Positions 6,489 to 13,300 are shown, counted from the stretch's first letter. The stretch is 14,589 nucleotides of DNA from an uncultured bacterium (GCA_905215835.1 CAJMRR010000038.1:1-14589); one strand, 5' to 3'. Numbers and translations: made by a program. Notes: generated by a model from the letters alone, not told the origin.

Positions 6489-8072
6489 TTATGCCTCCTT
6501 ATTTCGATTGAACACGATTTGTCCGTCCGACATCGTCATGTCAACCGCAAGATCACGTGCGTCGCGATAATCGAGGTCGAACACATCCCGATCGAGCACG
6601 CAGATATCGGCAAGCTTGCCAACCTCAAGCGTACCCAGCTCGTCTTCGCGCATCAGGTCGTACGCGCCCCCGGCAGTCCAAGCGCACAAGAGCTCGACAA
6701 GCGTCAGCGTGTTGACCTCATTCACGGGCAGTCCGTCGTCGAAGTATCCGCCGCACGCACTGTAGATTGACTCGCCCAAGCTCGGAATCAACAGCGGCAA
6801 ATCCGTGCCACAGCACACTGTGCATCCGGAATCTTCCATGCCGCGGCGATTCCAGCTGTGCAAAAGTCGCGTCTCGCCAATTTGTCGACGCATCATCGAC
6901 AGGCAATCCTCGCGCCGGTCCAGCGTCAGAATCTGCGGATAGACCTCGCAAATTCCACCTAACTTGCCAAACTCGACAAGGTCGGTCGGGTCAGAGTTCT
7001 CGAGATCGGTAATCGCATGGCGGCGAAGCATCCGTCCATGCTCGTCTCGAGGCAGCGAGGCATAGAGCGCCACGGTGCGACGAACGGCGCCATCGCCCTG
7101 GCAATGCAAGGAATATCGGAAGCCGTCAGCATCAATTGCACGCAGCTCGTTCTCAATCAGATCCCACTCTGGCTCCTCGACGACCGTCTTGCCGGCAGCG
7201 CCCGCATCGGCCGAGTCCTCATAGGGTTCAATCATCTCGGCAAGCCCCGCCCATACGCCGCGATCGGTCATACGGTTGAAGCCAGAAAAACGAACGAACG
7301 GTCCCCGGAAGCGCTCTCGCGCCTCGCGGGCATATGCCAGATTTGCACCGGCGCCCACCGGCTGCGACATCATAGAGACGCGAACCGTCAGCTCACCAGA
7401 TTCCTCACGGCGAGCCATTTCGTCGGCAAAGCCGTAGTAGTCATCAAACGCCATTTCCTTGATGGCGGTAACACCACGCTCGTTAAGCATGCTCATGTAG
7501 TCCGAATACCCGGCACGCACCTCGGGCAGCGCGAGGAAATCGCTCATCATGCGCCAGATCTTCTCGGCATAGCACGCCTGGGGTGTAAAGCCGTATCGCG
7601 CACTGGCGGCAGCATTGAGAACGCAGGTCTCCGTACCCGATGTAAAGCAGACGACGGGGATATCGCCAAAACAATCGTCAAACACAGCTGCTGTATTTGC
7701 GTTCTCGGCATCCGATGCCAACGTTTCGGGTAGGTTGTGGCCAAAAGCCGCCGCGCAATCCGGATGATCTTCTTTCCATGCACGCAAGAGCGACACGGCC
7801 TCTTTGGCATCAGCGATGCCGGACAGATCAGACCCCAACGTCCGCAGCGCCCAGCCTGTATAGAAGGTATGTACATCGATCAGGCCAGGCATGACGGTGC
7901 GGTCGCCCAGGTCAACTACCTCGTCCGCCTGGGTCAAATACGAAGCTACCTCACACTTGGTGCCAACAGCCTCAATTCGATTGCCACGGACCGCTACGAA
8001 ACCTTCAAACGGCAGGTCCCCCGTACCGGTAAAGACGCTCTTAGACGTCAGGACCGTCAAACGATCAGACAT
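6489..8072 (-). CDS. YtcJ/NfdA-type amidohydrolase (Amidohydro_3), metal site partly altered
   Basis: 527-residue member of the amidohydrolase family that includes YtcJ and N-substituted formamide deformylase; it would hydrolyse an amide, formamide or cyclic C-N bond. Seen: RTVMPGLIDVHTF (58-70), GVTAIKEMAFDD (200-211), LHCQGDGAV (322-330), RRHAITDLE (350-358), GCTVCCGTDLP (416-426) and the closing beta-sandwich strand LGTLEVGKLADICVLDRDVF (479-498). His68, His323, His352 and Asp424 are present, but the second His of the usual HxH is Phe70, and the usual DGHS block reads SGTE (145-148). The frame opens at GTG 8081 directly after the YfcC stop; ATG 8072, with AGGTGG 5 bases before it, is preferred. 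Lies between transporter and epimerase, suggesting it trims an N-substituted substrate; this is inference. Confidence 0.84.
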   Translation of the reverse strand: MSDRLTVLTSKSVFTGTGDLPFEGFVAVRGNRIEAVGTKCEVASYLTQADEVVDLGDRTVMPGLIDVHTFYTGWALRTLGSDLSGIADAKEAVSLLRAWKEDHPDCAAAFGHNLPETLASDAENANTAAVFDDCFGDIPVVCFTSGTETCVLNAAASARYGFTPQACYAEKIWRMMSDFLALPEVRAGYSDYMSMLNERGVTAIKEMAFDDYYGFADEMARREESGELTVRVSMMSQPVGAGANLAYAREARERFRGPFVRFSGFNRMTDRGVWAGLAEMIEPYEDSADAGAAGKTVVEEPEWDLIENELRAIDADGFRYSLHCQGDGAVRRTVALYASLPRDEHGRMLRRHAITDLENSDPTDLVEFGKLGGICEVYPQILTLDRREDCLSMMRRQIGETRLLHSWNRRGMEDSGCTVCCGTDLPLLIPSLGESIYSACGGYFDDGLPVNEVNTLTLVELLCAWTAGGAYDLMREDELGTLEVGKLADICVLDRDVFDLDYRDARDLAVDMTMSDGQIVFNRNKEA

Positions 8073-8081
8073 CACAACCAC

Positions 8082-9545
8082 CTACACCGGAAGCATGCCA
8101 GAGATTGCCGTTACGATCAGGCCAAAGACGACCATGAAAATGAAGAACTTCCAAATGGTCTTCCACCATTGGCCAAACGAAATCCTAGCCACGGCAAGAC
8201 CGGCGACCGTCATGCCCGCCACGGGGCTGATGGTGTTGATGGTCTGGTTGGCAAACTGGAGCGCGGTGACGGCCGCCTCGGGATTGAGGCCCATGAGCTC
8301 GGTCAGGGGGCCCATAACGGGCATGGTGAGCGCCGCCAGGCCAGAACTCGAGGGAACCAGCAAAGAGAGCAGGCCAAGGACGATATACATAAACGTGGTG
8401 TAGACGGCGGCGGGTGCACCGGCAAGCGCGGTAGCGAGCGCCTGGAGGATGGTGTCGATGATCATGCCGCCCTCGGCGATGACCAGAATACCGCGAGCGA
8501 TACCGATAACGATGGCAGCGTACGCAAAGTCGGCGAGACCCTTAACGAACTCCTCTGCGATCGTCTGCTGGTCAAGGCCGCCCAGGATACCGGCAAGCAA
8601 GCCCATGCCAAGGAACACGGCGGAAATCTCATTCATGTACCAGCCCTGGGTAACAAGACCCCAGACGATAATGCCCATACCGCAAGCAAAATCGATAAGC
8701 ACGAGCTTCTGACGGATAGTGAACTCTTCCTCGATGGAGGCATCGGTCACGGAAAACTCGATACGCTTGAGCTTATCGTCCTCGTACACAATGGACGACT
8801 CGGGGTTTTTCTTGACGCGCATGGCGTAGCGCATGGCCCATGCGATACCGACGGCAGTGAAGATGACCCAAGAAACGGCGCGCAGCCACAGTTGCGGATT
8901 ACCCTCGATGCCAATGATGCCTTGGGCGATCAAAACATTAAACGGGTCGATGGTCGAAGCACAATATCCCAGGTTAGGACCAAGGAAGCAGATGATGAAT
9001 GCCGTCATCGAGTCATAACCGATACCCATCATGATGGGAATGAAGATGGCATAGAACGGCAGGGCTTCCTCAGACATACCAAACGTAGTGCCGCAAATGG
9101 ACAGCAATGTCATCGTGATGGGAATGATGAGGATGTCCTTGTTCTTGAGCTTTTTAATCACACGGCTCATGCCGGCATTCAAAGCGTTGGTCTTGGTGAT
9201 GATCGCGAACGATCCGCCAATCAATAAGACGAACGCAACGACGTCGGCAGCCTCTTGGATACCCTTGGTGGGCGCTTGCAGAACCGCGAAGATATCCTGA
9301 CCCAGATTGATGGTCTCGCCGGTCTCGGAATCGGTGTAGTTCTTATCGACCTGTTCATAGGTTCCAGCAACGGCGACTTCACGCTCGCCCGCTGCTGTCG
9401 AAATCGTCTTGCGCTGATACTGACCAGAGGGAACGATCCAAGTCAGGACCGCAAAGACAACGATCAGCAAGAACATGATCGTATAGACATGCGGTAATTT
9501 GAACTTAAAACGTCTGTTTGTCTTCTTCGCCTTCGTATCTGACAT
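8082..9545 (-). CDS. YfcC-family membrane transporter (arginine/ornithine-antiporter-like, ion transporter superfamily)
   Basis: 487-residue inner-membrane carrier of the YfcC/DcuC-like group. A basic N-terminus (residues 1-17) is followed by TM1 (about 19-38), a polar outside loop (40-90) and about ten more hydrophobic segments. Family marks: LLSICGTTFGMSEEALPFY (147-165), GIGYDSMTAFIICFLGPNLG (174-193), STIDPFN (197-203), and near the C-terminus the SLLVPSSSGLAAL and QTINTISPVAGM segments. GGAGG lies 5 bases before ATG 9545; the longer frame to 9740 crosses the promoter and operator and is rejected. As first gene of the operon it probably imports the glycated amino compound, perhaps in exchange for the freed amino acid. 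E. coli frl uses an APC permease instead, while the Salmonella fructose-asparagine transporter is Dcu-like, so the carrier type does not settle the substrate. Confidence 0.88.
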   Translation of the reverse strand: MSDTKAKKTNRRFKFKLPHVYTIMFLLIVVFAVLTWIVPSGQYQRKTISTAAGEREVAVAGTYEQVDKNYTDSETGETINLGQDIFAVLQAPTKGIQEAADVVAFVLLIGGSFAIITKTNALNAGMSRVIKKLKNKDILIIPITMTLLSICGTTFGMSEEALPFYAIFIPIMMGIGYDSMTAFIICFLGPNLGYCASTIDPFNVLIAQGIIGIEGNPQLWLRAVSWVIFTAVGIAWAMRYAMRVKKNPESSIVYEDDKLKRIEFSVTDASIEEEFTIRQKLVLIDFACGMGIIVWGLVTQGWYMNEISAVFLGMGLLAGILGGLDQQTIAEEFVKGLADFAYAAIVIGIARGILVIAEGGMIIDTILQALATALAGAPAAVYTTFMYIVLGLLSLLVPSSSGLAALTMPVMGPLTELMGLNPEAAVTALQFANQTINTISPVAGMTVAGLAVARISFGQWWKTIWKFFIFMVVFGLIVTAISGMLPV

Positions 9546-9587
9546 AGATACCTCCAAAGAACTCGAGACTGCATCGCATCTCGCTTC

Positions 9588-9610
9588 AACGTTTGCACAA
9601 TGCAAACGTT
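9588..9610. promoter_or_regulatory. Perfect 23-bp inverted repeat, candidate operator of the catabolic operon
   Basis: AACGTTTGCA (9588-9597) and TGCAAACGTT (9601-9610) are perfect reverse complements around the spacer CAA. On the minus strand the repeat starts 14 bases downstream of the -10 hexamer, so a protein bound there would block transcript start or early elongation. The neighbouring GntR/HutC regulator is the obvious candidate; a LacI-type factor is possible because the arms contain TGCAAACG. Confidence 0.6.
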
Positions 9611-9624
9611 CTATGACGTCCCAT

Positions 9625-9653
9625 AGATTACCAGCAGCTTTTTCCTTCATCAA
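9625..9653 (-). promoter_or_regulatory. Candidate sigma-70-type promoter of the operon
   Basis: On the minus strand TTGATG (9653-9648) is followed by 17 bases and TAATCT (9630-9625), with TGG directly before the -10 giving an extended -10 element. Predicted start of transcription is near 9618, giving a leader of about 70 bases that contains the inverted repeat and the YfcC ribosome binding site. Confidence 0.5.
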
Positions 9654-9713
9654 GATAATTTCAAACTGATTGCCGCAACGCGGTTGAACGGTTGCGTTTG
9701 CGCTGTGAACGGT

Positions 9714-9753
9714 ATGGAAACGCCCGGTGAGATGATCCACCGGGCGCTTCCAT
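9714..9753 (-). terminator. Hairpin after the GntR regulator gene
   Basis: Two 16-base arms (9714-9729 and 9738-9753), core CGCCCGGTG/CACCGGGCG, pair with a single mismatch around an 8-base loop. It begins 10 bases after the regulator stop codon and upstream of the operon promoter. On the minus strand the GC core is followed by TTTCC, so the U-run is short; still the most likely end of the regulator transcript. Confidence 0.6.
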
Positions 9754-9763
9754 TCGCAATGTC

Positions 9764-10507
9764 CTAGATGTCAAAAACGTAGCGAGACCCAACGATTCGC
9801 TGACGACCGATGATAAACGGCCGCCGCTGCTCATCGAAAAAGAAGGCTTCCATATAAAACAAGGGTTCGCCAACGGGAACTGCCAACAGCCGAGCGACCT
9901 CGGGCGACGCGCACGCGATCTCGAGCGTGCACGGGTCGGTAAACGCGGGCGTGCGGCCCGTCCGGTTGCGCACGAACTCAAAAATGGATTGGTTAGATAG
10001 AGGTGCCGTTGATAGATAGGCGTTGTCCTCGTAAACGTATATGTTGTTCTCGAGCATGACAGGGACGCCATCGGCAGTACGCACGCGCTCAACGCAAATC
10101 AAGTCAGTTCCAACGGGAACACCAAAGAACTGTGCTTCGGTGGAATCCGCCGGCAGTATCTTTCTCGAAATGACACACGCCCCCGGTTCCATTCCGTTAA
10201 CGCGGCATGCGTCCGAAAAACTCTGGACGTCATCCTTCTGGCGAATCTTGCGCTTGAGCTTGGGGGCATTGACAAACGTGCCTTTCCCCTGTCGCTTCGT
10301 TAGATAGCCCTGCTGGACGAGCTCCTCAATAGCGCGTCGCACGGTAACGCGGCCAACTTTATAGCTCTCAGCCAATTCGAATTCGTTGGGTATCCGCGCA
10401 CCTGCCTTGTAGGCACCGGAGTTGATTTCGTTTTTAATGATATCAATGACCTGTTGGTACAGCGGTATCGCTGCTTTACCGTCAGTTGGCCCTTCAGTCG
10501 GTGGCAT
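9764..10507 (-). CDS. GntR-family (HutC/UTRA subfamily) transcriptional regulator, FrlR-like
   Basis: 247-residue DNA-binding regulator. Winged-helix domain: PLYQQVIDIIKNEINSG (15-31), GARIPNEFELAESYKVGRVT (36-55), then VRRAIEELVQQGYLTKRQGKGTFV. The C-terminal half is the UTRA effector domain (about 95-240), with ICVERVRTADGVPVMLENN and the closing GRQRIVGSRYVFDI. HutC-type regulators commonly sense sugar phosphates or amino-acid derivatives and repress the neighbouring catabolic operon. FrlR in E. coli and FraR in Salmonella belong to the same family. GGGAGAGG lies 4 bases before ATG 10507. It is encoded on the same strand directly upstream of the YfcC promoter, separated by a hairpin, so it is probably transcribed on its own. 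Effector and operator are inferred. Confidence 0.88.
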   Translation of the reverse strand: MPPTEGPTDGKAAIPLYQQVIDIIKNEINSGAYKAGARIPNEFELAESYKVGRVTVRRAIEELVQQGYLTKRQGKGTFVNAPKLKRKIRQKDDVQSFSDACRVNGMEPGACVISRKILPADSTEAQFFGVPVGTDLICVERVRTADGVPVMLENNIYVYEDNAYLSTAPLSNQSIFEFVRNRTGRTPAFTDPCTLEIACASPEVARLLAVPVGEPLFYMEAFFFDEQRRPFIIGRQRIVGSRYVFDI

Positions 10508-10530
10508 ATACCCTCTCCCAGCACAATTAA

Positions 10531-10558
10531 GTCTAAAACGGGCTTAAGGGCATTCAAC
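10531..10558 (-). promoter_or_regulatory. Possible promoter of the GntR gene embedded in a terminator hairpin
   Basis: On the minus strand TTGAAT (10558-10553, in the hairpin loop) is followed by 16 bases and TAGACT (10536-10531). Transcription would start about 17 bases before the ATG, leaving just enough room for GGGAGAGG. Each hexamer matches consensus at four of six positions, so this is a moderate candidate. Confidence 0.3.
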
Positions 10559-10574
10559 AAGCCCTTAAGCCCGC
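10535..10574 (-). terminator. Intrinsic terminator after the HAD phosphatase gene
   Basis: Perfect 13-bp arms CGGGCTTAAGGGC (10540-10552) and GCCCTTAAGCCCG (10562-10574) around a 9-base loop, followed on the minus strand by TTTTA (10539-10535). It lies between the HAD gene stop (10658) and the GntR start (10507) and should insulate the regulator from upstream transcription. Confidence 0.75.
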
Positions 10575-10657
10575 ATTAGCTTAAAGTATGCTAGGTGTCA
10601 CACCAAAATGTTGGCTATTTACTCATCAGACCCGAAAAACGCGCAACTACCGCGCTC

Positions 10658-11317
10658 CTAAGAAAGCGTGAGCAGCTCCGGCAGCTGGTCGATAATCTTG
10701 TCCGCGGCATCCTGGCTAAAGCCAAAGCGCTCCTCGCGCTTGGCAATGACCGTCAGGCCGGCTCGCTTGCCGGCAGTGATGCCAGGCACCGAATCCTCAA
10801 CGCAGCAGCAGCGATTCGCGGGCAGCCCCAGCAGGTCCAGCGCATGCAGGTAGATGTCGGGCTCGGGCTTGCTCTCCTTAAACTGCTCGCCGCTCACCAC
10901 ATACTCAAAGGCATCCGACAGACCGCATGCGTTGAGCACTTCTTCGATGCTATCCATGGGAGACGAGCTGGCAAGCGCCACGCGAACGCCGCGGCGCGGC
11001 AGCTCTCGAATCGTATCCACGGCGCCTGGGTTAATCAAAGCCTGATAGTCGCGCGGACGCTTATGCGCCCACTCGTTCCAACGGGCCAACGCTTCCTCGC
11101 CAGTGAAATGCCCCTTACCGGCGCGCTCAAACCAATCGACCAGCATATGCAGGAAGAACTGATGCGAGGTACCGACCTGCCCATTCAACTCCTCTTGAGT
11201 CAGATTAAGCCCAAGCTCCTTGGCAAACGCGGCAGTCTCGCCCAGGTAGTAATACTCGGTATCGACAATGACGCCGTCCATGTCAAAGATAACGGCGTCG
11301 AACGGAAATGCGGACAC
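10658..11317 (-). CDS. HAD-superfamily phosphatase/phosphomutase, beta-phosphoglucomutase-like
   Basis: 219-residue HAD subfamily IA protein that acts on a sugar phosphate or similar small phosphoester in the cytoplasm. Motif I VIFDMDGVIVDTE (9-21) with Asp12 as nucleophile and Asp14 as acid/base; alpha-helical cap; motif II ALASSSPMDSIEEVL (114-128); motif III Lys150 in KESKPEPDIYL; motif IV CCVEDSVPGITAGKRAGL (171-188). The SSS-P motif II and the VEDS-xxG motif IV resemble beta-phosphoglucomutases and the sugar phosphatases derived from them. The frame is open to 11365, but GGGAGG lies 5 bases before GTG 11317, which also gives a normal N-terminus. A terminator-like hairpin lies 20 bases upstream of this start, so expression may depend on read-through from the Cof-HAD gene. 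Confidence 0.86.
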   Translation of the reverse strand: MSAFPFDAVIFDMDGVIVDTEYYYLGETAAFAKELGLNLTQEELNGQVGTSHQFFLHMLVDWFERAGKGHFTGEEALARWNEWAHKRPRDYQALINPGAVDTIRELPRRGVRVALASSSPMDSIEEVLNACGLSDAFEYVVSGEQFKESKPEPDIYLHALDLLGLPANRCCCVEDSVPGITAGKRAGLTVIAKREERFGFSQDAADKIIDQLPELLTLS

Positions 11318-11332
11318 GGCACCCTCCCTAAC

Positions 11333-11358
11333 AAAAGGGCGCCCGCAAGCGGACGCCC
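11333..11358 (-). terminator. Intrinsic terminator after the Cof-type HAD gene
   Basis: GGGCG-C-CCG (11337-11345) pairs with CGG-A-CGCCC (11350-11358) with one mismatch, around a tight loop, and on the minus strand is followed by TTTTGTT. It starts 22 bases after the Cof-HAD stop codon and ends about 10 bases before the ribosome binding site of the next HAD gene. Confidence 0.6.
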
Positions 11359-11380
11359 GAGCCATGCACTATCGGCGATT

Positions 11381-12223
11381 CTAACCCAGCAGCTTATCCA
11401 GCGCCACCGCAATGCCGTCTTCGTTATTATTGGCGGTCACCATCTGGGCTACAGCCTTGACCTCATCGACGGCGTTACCCATGGCAACACCGGTACCTGC
11501 CCACTCAATCATGGACTTGTCGTTCTGACCGTCGCCAAACGATACAACCTCACTGGCATCGATGCCGAGCTTGGGCAGGGCACCCTCGAGCGCACGAGCC
11601 TTGTCGATGCCGGGCGCCGTGTACTCAAAGTACCAGTCGGCCGTAAACATGCCCGAAAGCGTCTGCTTAAAGGGCGCATACATCTCCTCGTAATGTGCCT
11701 GCAGGTAGGCCGGATCGCCCGCCGTCAGCAGCTTGTCCACGGGATAAGCATCCGCCACCTCATGAAGGCTCTCGACTTCGCGAATCTTAAGGTCGCAGGC
11801 ATCGCGCTCGTATTTGACGATATTCTTCTGCGAGCCGTCCGGCAGTGTAATCATGCAGCGATACGAGTCCTCTACATGCAGGTCGCGCCCGAGCGAGATC
11901 ATGGGGATCACATCATAGTTTTGCAGGTGATCAATCAGACGGTGCAGCTCGTCAGCCGGCATGGCCTGGTCAAAAAGGACCTCATCGGTCTGAGCGTCGA
12001 CCACATGCGCGCCATTAAAGGCAACCAGCAGACCGTCATGGTTTTGAAGGTCGAGCTCCTGCGCCAGAGCATGTAGTCCCCATGCGGGACGGCCCGAAGC
12101 CAAGATGAGCTTAATACCCGATTCCTGCGCCGCGAGCAGCTTCTCGCGCGTACGCGGGCTGATCACCTTCTGATCGTTGGTAAGCGTACCGTCGATATCC
12201 ATTGCGATGGCTTTGATTGCCAT
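11381..12223 (-). CDS. Cof-type HAD-IIB family sugar-phosphate phosphatase
   Basis: 280-residue HAD phosphatase of the Cof/YidA type; such enzymes dephosphorylate a broad set of sugar phosphates and related metabolites in the cytoplasm. Motif I AMDIDGTLTND (7-17; Asp9 nucleophile, Asp11), motif II ILASGRP (40-46), the IIB cap domain (about 85-195), motif III Lys208 in GIDKARALEG, and motif IV VSFGDGQNDKSMIEWAGTGV (227-246) with Asp231 and Asp235; the family tail VAMGNAVDEVKAVAQMVT follows. The open frame extends to 12310, but AGGGAGG lies 5 bases before ATG 12223 and the longer N-terminus has no family match. It sits 149 bases downstream of the deoC-like gene. Physiological substrate not deducible. 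Confidence 0.88.
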   Translation of the reverse strand: MAIKAIAMDIDGTLTNDQKVISPRTREKLLAAQESGIKLILASGRPAWGLHALAQELDLQNHDGLLVAFNGAHVVDAQTDEVLFDQAMPADELHRLIDHLQNYDVIPMISLGRDLHVEDSYRCMITLPDGSQKNIVKYERDACDLKIREVESLHEVADAYPVDKLLTAGDPAYLQAHYEEMYAPFKQTLSGMFTADWYFEYTAPGIDKARALEGALPKLGIDASEVVSFGDGQNDKSMIEWAGTGVAMGNAVDEVKAVAQMVTANNNEDGIAVALDKLLG

Positions 12224-12285
12224 ATATGCCTCCCTGTCATTGAATAACCTTGTCTGAGTCATCATACAGAACAGCCACCGCGACT

Positions 12286-12298
12286 CCGTTTGCAACGG
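12286..12298. promoter_or_regulatory. Short inverted repeat upstream of the Cof-HAD gene
   Basis: CCGTT and AACGG flank TGC in the leader region between deoC and the Cof-HAD gene. The core CGTTTGCA is shared with each arm of the 23-bp repeat at 9588-9610, so it could be a weak site for the same regulator; an 8-base match alone is not strong evidence. Confidence 0.25.
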
Positions 12299-12372
12299 GA
12301 AAAATGTCATATTGTCCCGAACATGAACGGCGTGTGGTCGTGAAGCTTTATCGCTCAGGTCAAATACGTCTG

Positions 12373-13047
12373 CTAGCGACGCTCATCCGTCGGTGCGCCC
12401 TCGACGATCGCGATGCCCGCCGATGCACCTAACGCGCTGGCGCCGGCCTCGATGAATGCGCAAGCCTCTTCGTAATTATGGATACCGCCCGCCGCCTTGA
12501 TTGCCACGGCATCGCCGAGCACCTCGTGCATCAGCCGCACGTCCTCGAGCTTAGCACCGCCAAAGCTTCTGCCGGTCGACGTCTTAAGGAATCCCGGCTT
12601 GGCCTCCAGCGCGATCTCGCATACACGGCGCTTGGCGGCGTCGTCGCCGTCCAGCTTGCACATCTCGACGATTACCTTGTCAGTGATGCCATGCGCGCGA
12701 CAAAAATCAGCAATGGTAGTCATCTCGCGCTCGATGGCATCAAAATCGCGGTTCTCGATCGACCCCTGATTCAAAACGTAGTCAATCTCGGTAAAGCCAC
12801 ACGCAGCGTATTCCTCAAACCTCGCAAGCTTCTCCTCAAGCGTCATAGTGCCCTGGGGAAAGTCGATAGCGCCGGCAAGGATGATGTCAGAGCCCTCGAG
12901 CATGGCGCGGCCCGTCTCGTACTCCTGCAGGTTCGCAAATACGCAGCGAAAGTTGTACTTTAACGCCTTCTCGACATAGTGCTCAAACGTGTCCTCGGGG
13001 GCATCGATATAGTCGATGTATTTATTGATGGGTTTGGCAAGCGTCAT
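12373..13047 (-). CDS. deoC: Deoxyribose-phosphate aldolase (DeoC/DERA family)
   Basis: 224-residue class I aldolase of the DeoC/LacD-like TIM-barrel family; DERA reversibly cleaves 2-deoxyribose 5-phosphate to glyceraldehyde 3-phosphate and acetaldehyde, at the end of deoxynucleoside catabolism. Seen: FRCVFANLQ (33-41), EIDYVLNQG (87-95) with Asp89, GFLKTSTGRSFGGA (152-165) with Schiff-base Lys155, and VAIKAAGGIHNYEEA (181-195) with Lys184. The canonical catalytic set is present although some motifs are diverged (canonical DMVINIG reads DYVLNQG, and VKTSTGF reads LKTSTGR), so another aldehyde pair is possible. AAGGAGG lies 6 bases before ATG 13047. No other nucleoside gene is adjacent; the two HAD phosphatases follow downstream on the same strand. 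Confidence 0.86.
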   Translation of the reverse strand: MTLAKPINKYIDYIDAPEDTFEHYVEKALKYNFRCVFANLQEYETGRAMLEGSDIILAGAIDFPQGTMTLEEKLARFEEYAACGFTEIDYVLNQGSIENRDFDAIEREMTTIADFCRAHGITDKVIVEMCKLDGDDAAKRRVCEIALEAKPGFLKTSTGRSFGGAKLEDVRLMHEVLGDAVAIKAAGGIHNYEEACAFIEAGASALGASAGIAIVEGAPTDERR

Positions 13048-13081
13048 GCTGGGCCTCCTTGTTCAGGGCCGACAACCGATT

Positions 13082-13105
13082 CGTGGTTTCACGCGAAAAA
13101 CCACG
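13082..13105. repeat. Inverted repeat in the deoC leader
   Basis: CGTGGTTT (13082-13089) and AAACCACG (13098-13105) are perfect reverse complements around 8 bases. It ends about 35 bases before the deoC start, so it may be an operator or an RNA hairpin in the leader. There is no U-run on the minus strand, so it is not a terminator. Confidence 0.4.
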
Positions 13106-13165
13106 TTCAATGTACGCCCGGCATGCAAGGACAGCGTCCGCATTCCGACAAGTGGTATGAAATTA

Positions 13166-13188
13166 GCCGTAAACGTATAATTTACGGC
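13166..13188. promoter_or_regulatory. 23-bp inverted repeat containing TATAAT, candidate operator/promoter
   Basis: GCCGTAAA (13166-13173) and TTTACGGC (13181-13188) are perfect reverse complements around CGTATAA. A perfect -10 hexamer TATAAT lies at 13176-13181 on the plus strand, but no good -35 was found 16-18 bases before it. It could control deoC (minus strand) or a small plus-strand transcript. Confidence 0.35.
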
Positions 13189-13266
13189 AGCGAATGGCAC
13201 CGCACGCGGATGCCGACAGCAAGACATCCCCCCCTCAATACACCCTCATGCCCATTTAAATAGCAA

Positions 13267-13300
13267 GGGGCCCGTATCTGTTGGGATACGGGCCCCTTTC
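13267..13300. terminator. Strong GC-rich hairpin, terminator-like
   Basis: Perfect 12-bp arms GGGGCCCGTATC (13267-13278) and GATACGGGCCCC (13285-13296) around TGTTGG. On the plus strand TTTC follows; on the minus strand TTGCTATTT follows. Neither U-run is long. No intact gene ends beside it, so it may serve a missing gene or a small RNA. Confidence 0.45.

Noticed and set aside
7737..9227. Long plus-strand open frame of 496 codons
   Set aside because: It lies antisense to the clearly recognisable amidohydrolase and YfcC genes, and its composition (His/Asp/Gly-rich) is that of a reverse-strand shadow.
9546..9740. N-terminal extension of the YfcC frame
   Set aside because: It would place the promoter and operator inside the coding region and lacks a ribosome binding site; GGAGG precedes the ATG at 9545.
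10595..12076. Long plus-strand open frame of 493 codons
   Set aside because: Antisense to two HAD phosphatases with complete motifs; no family feature of its own.
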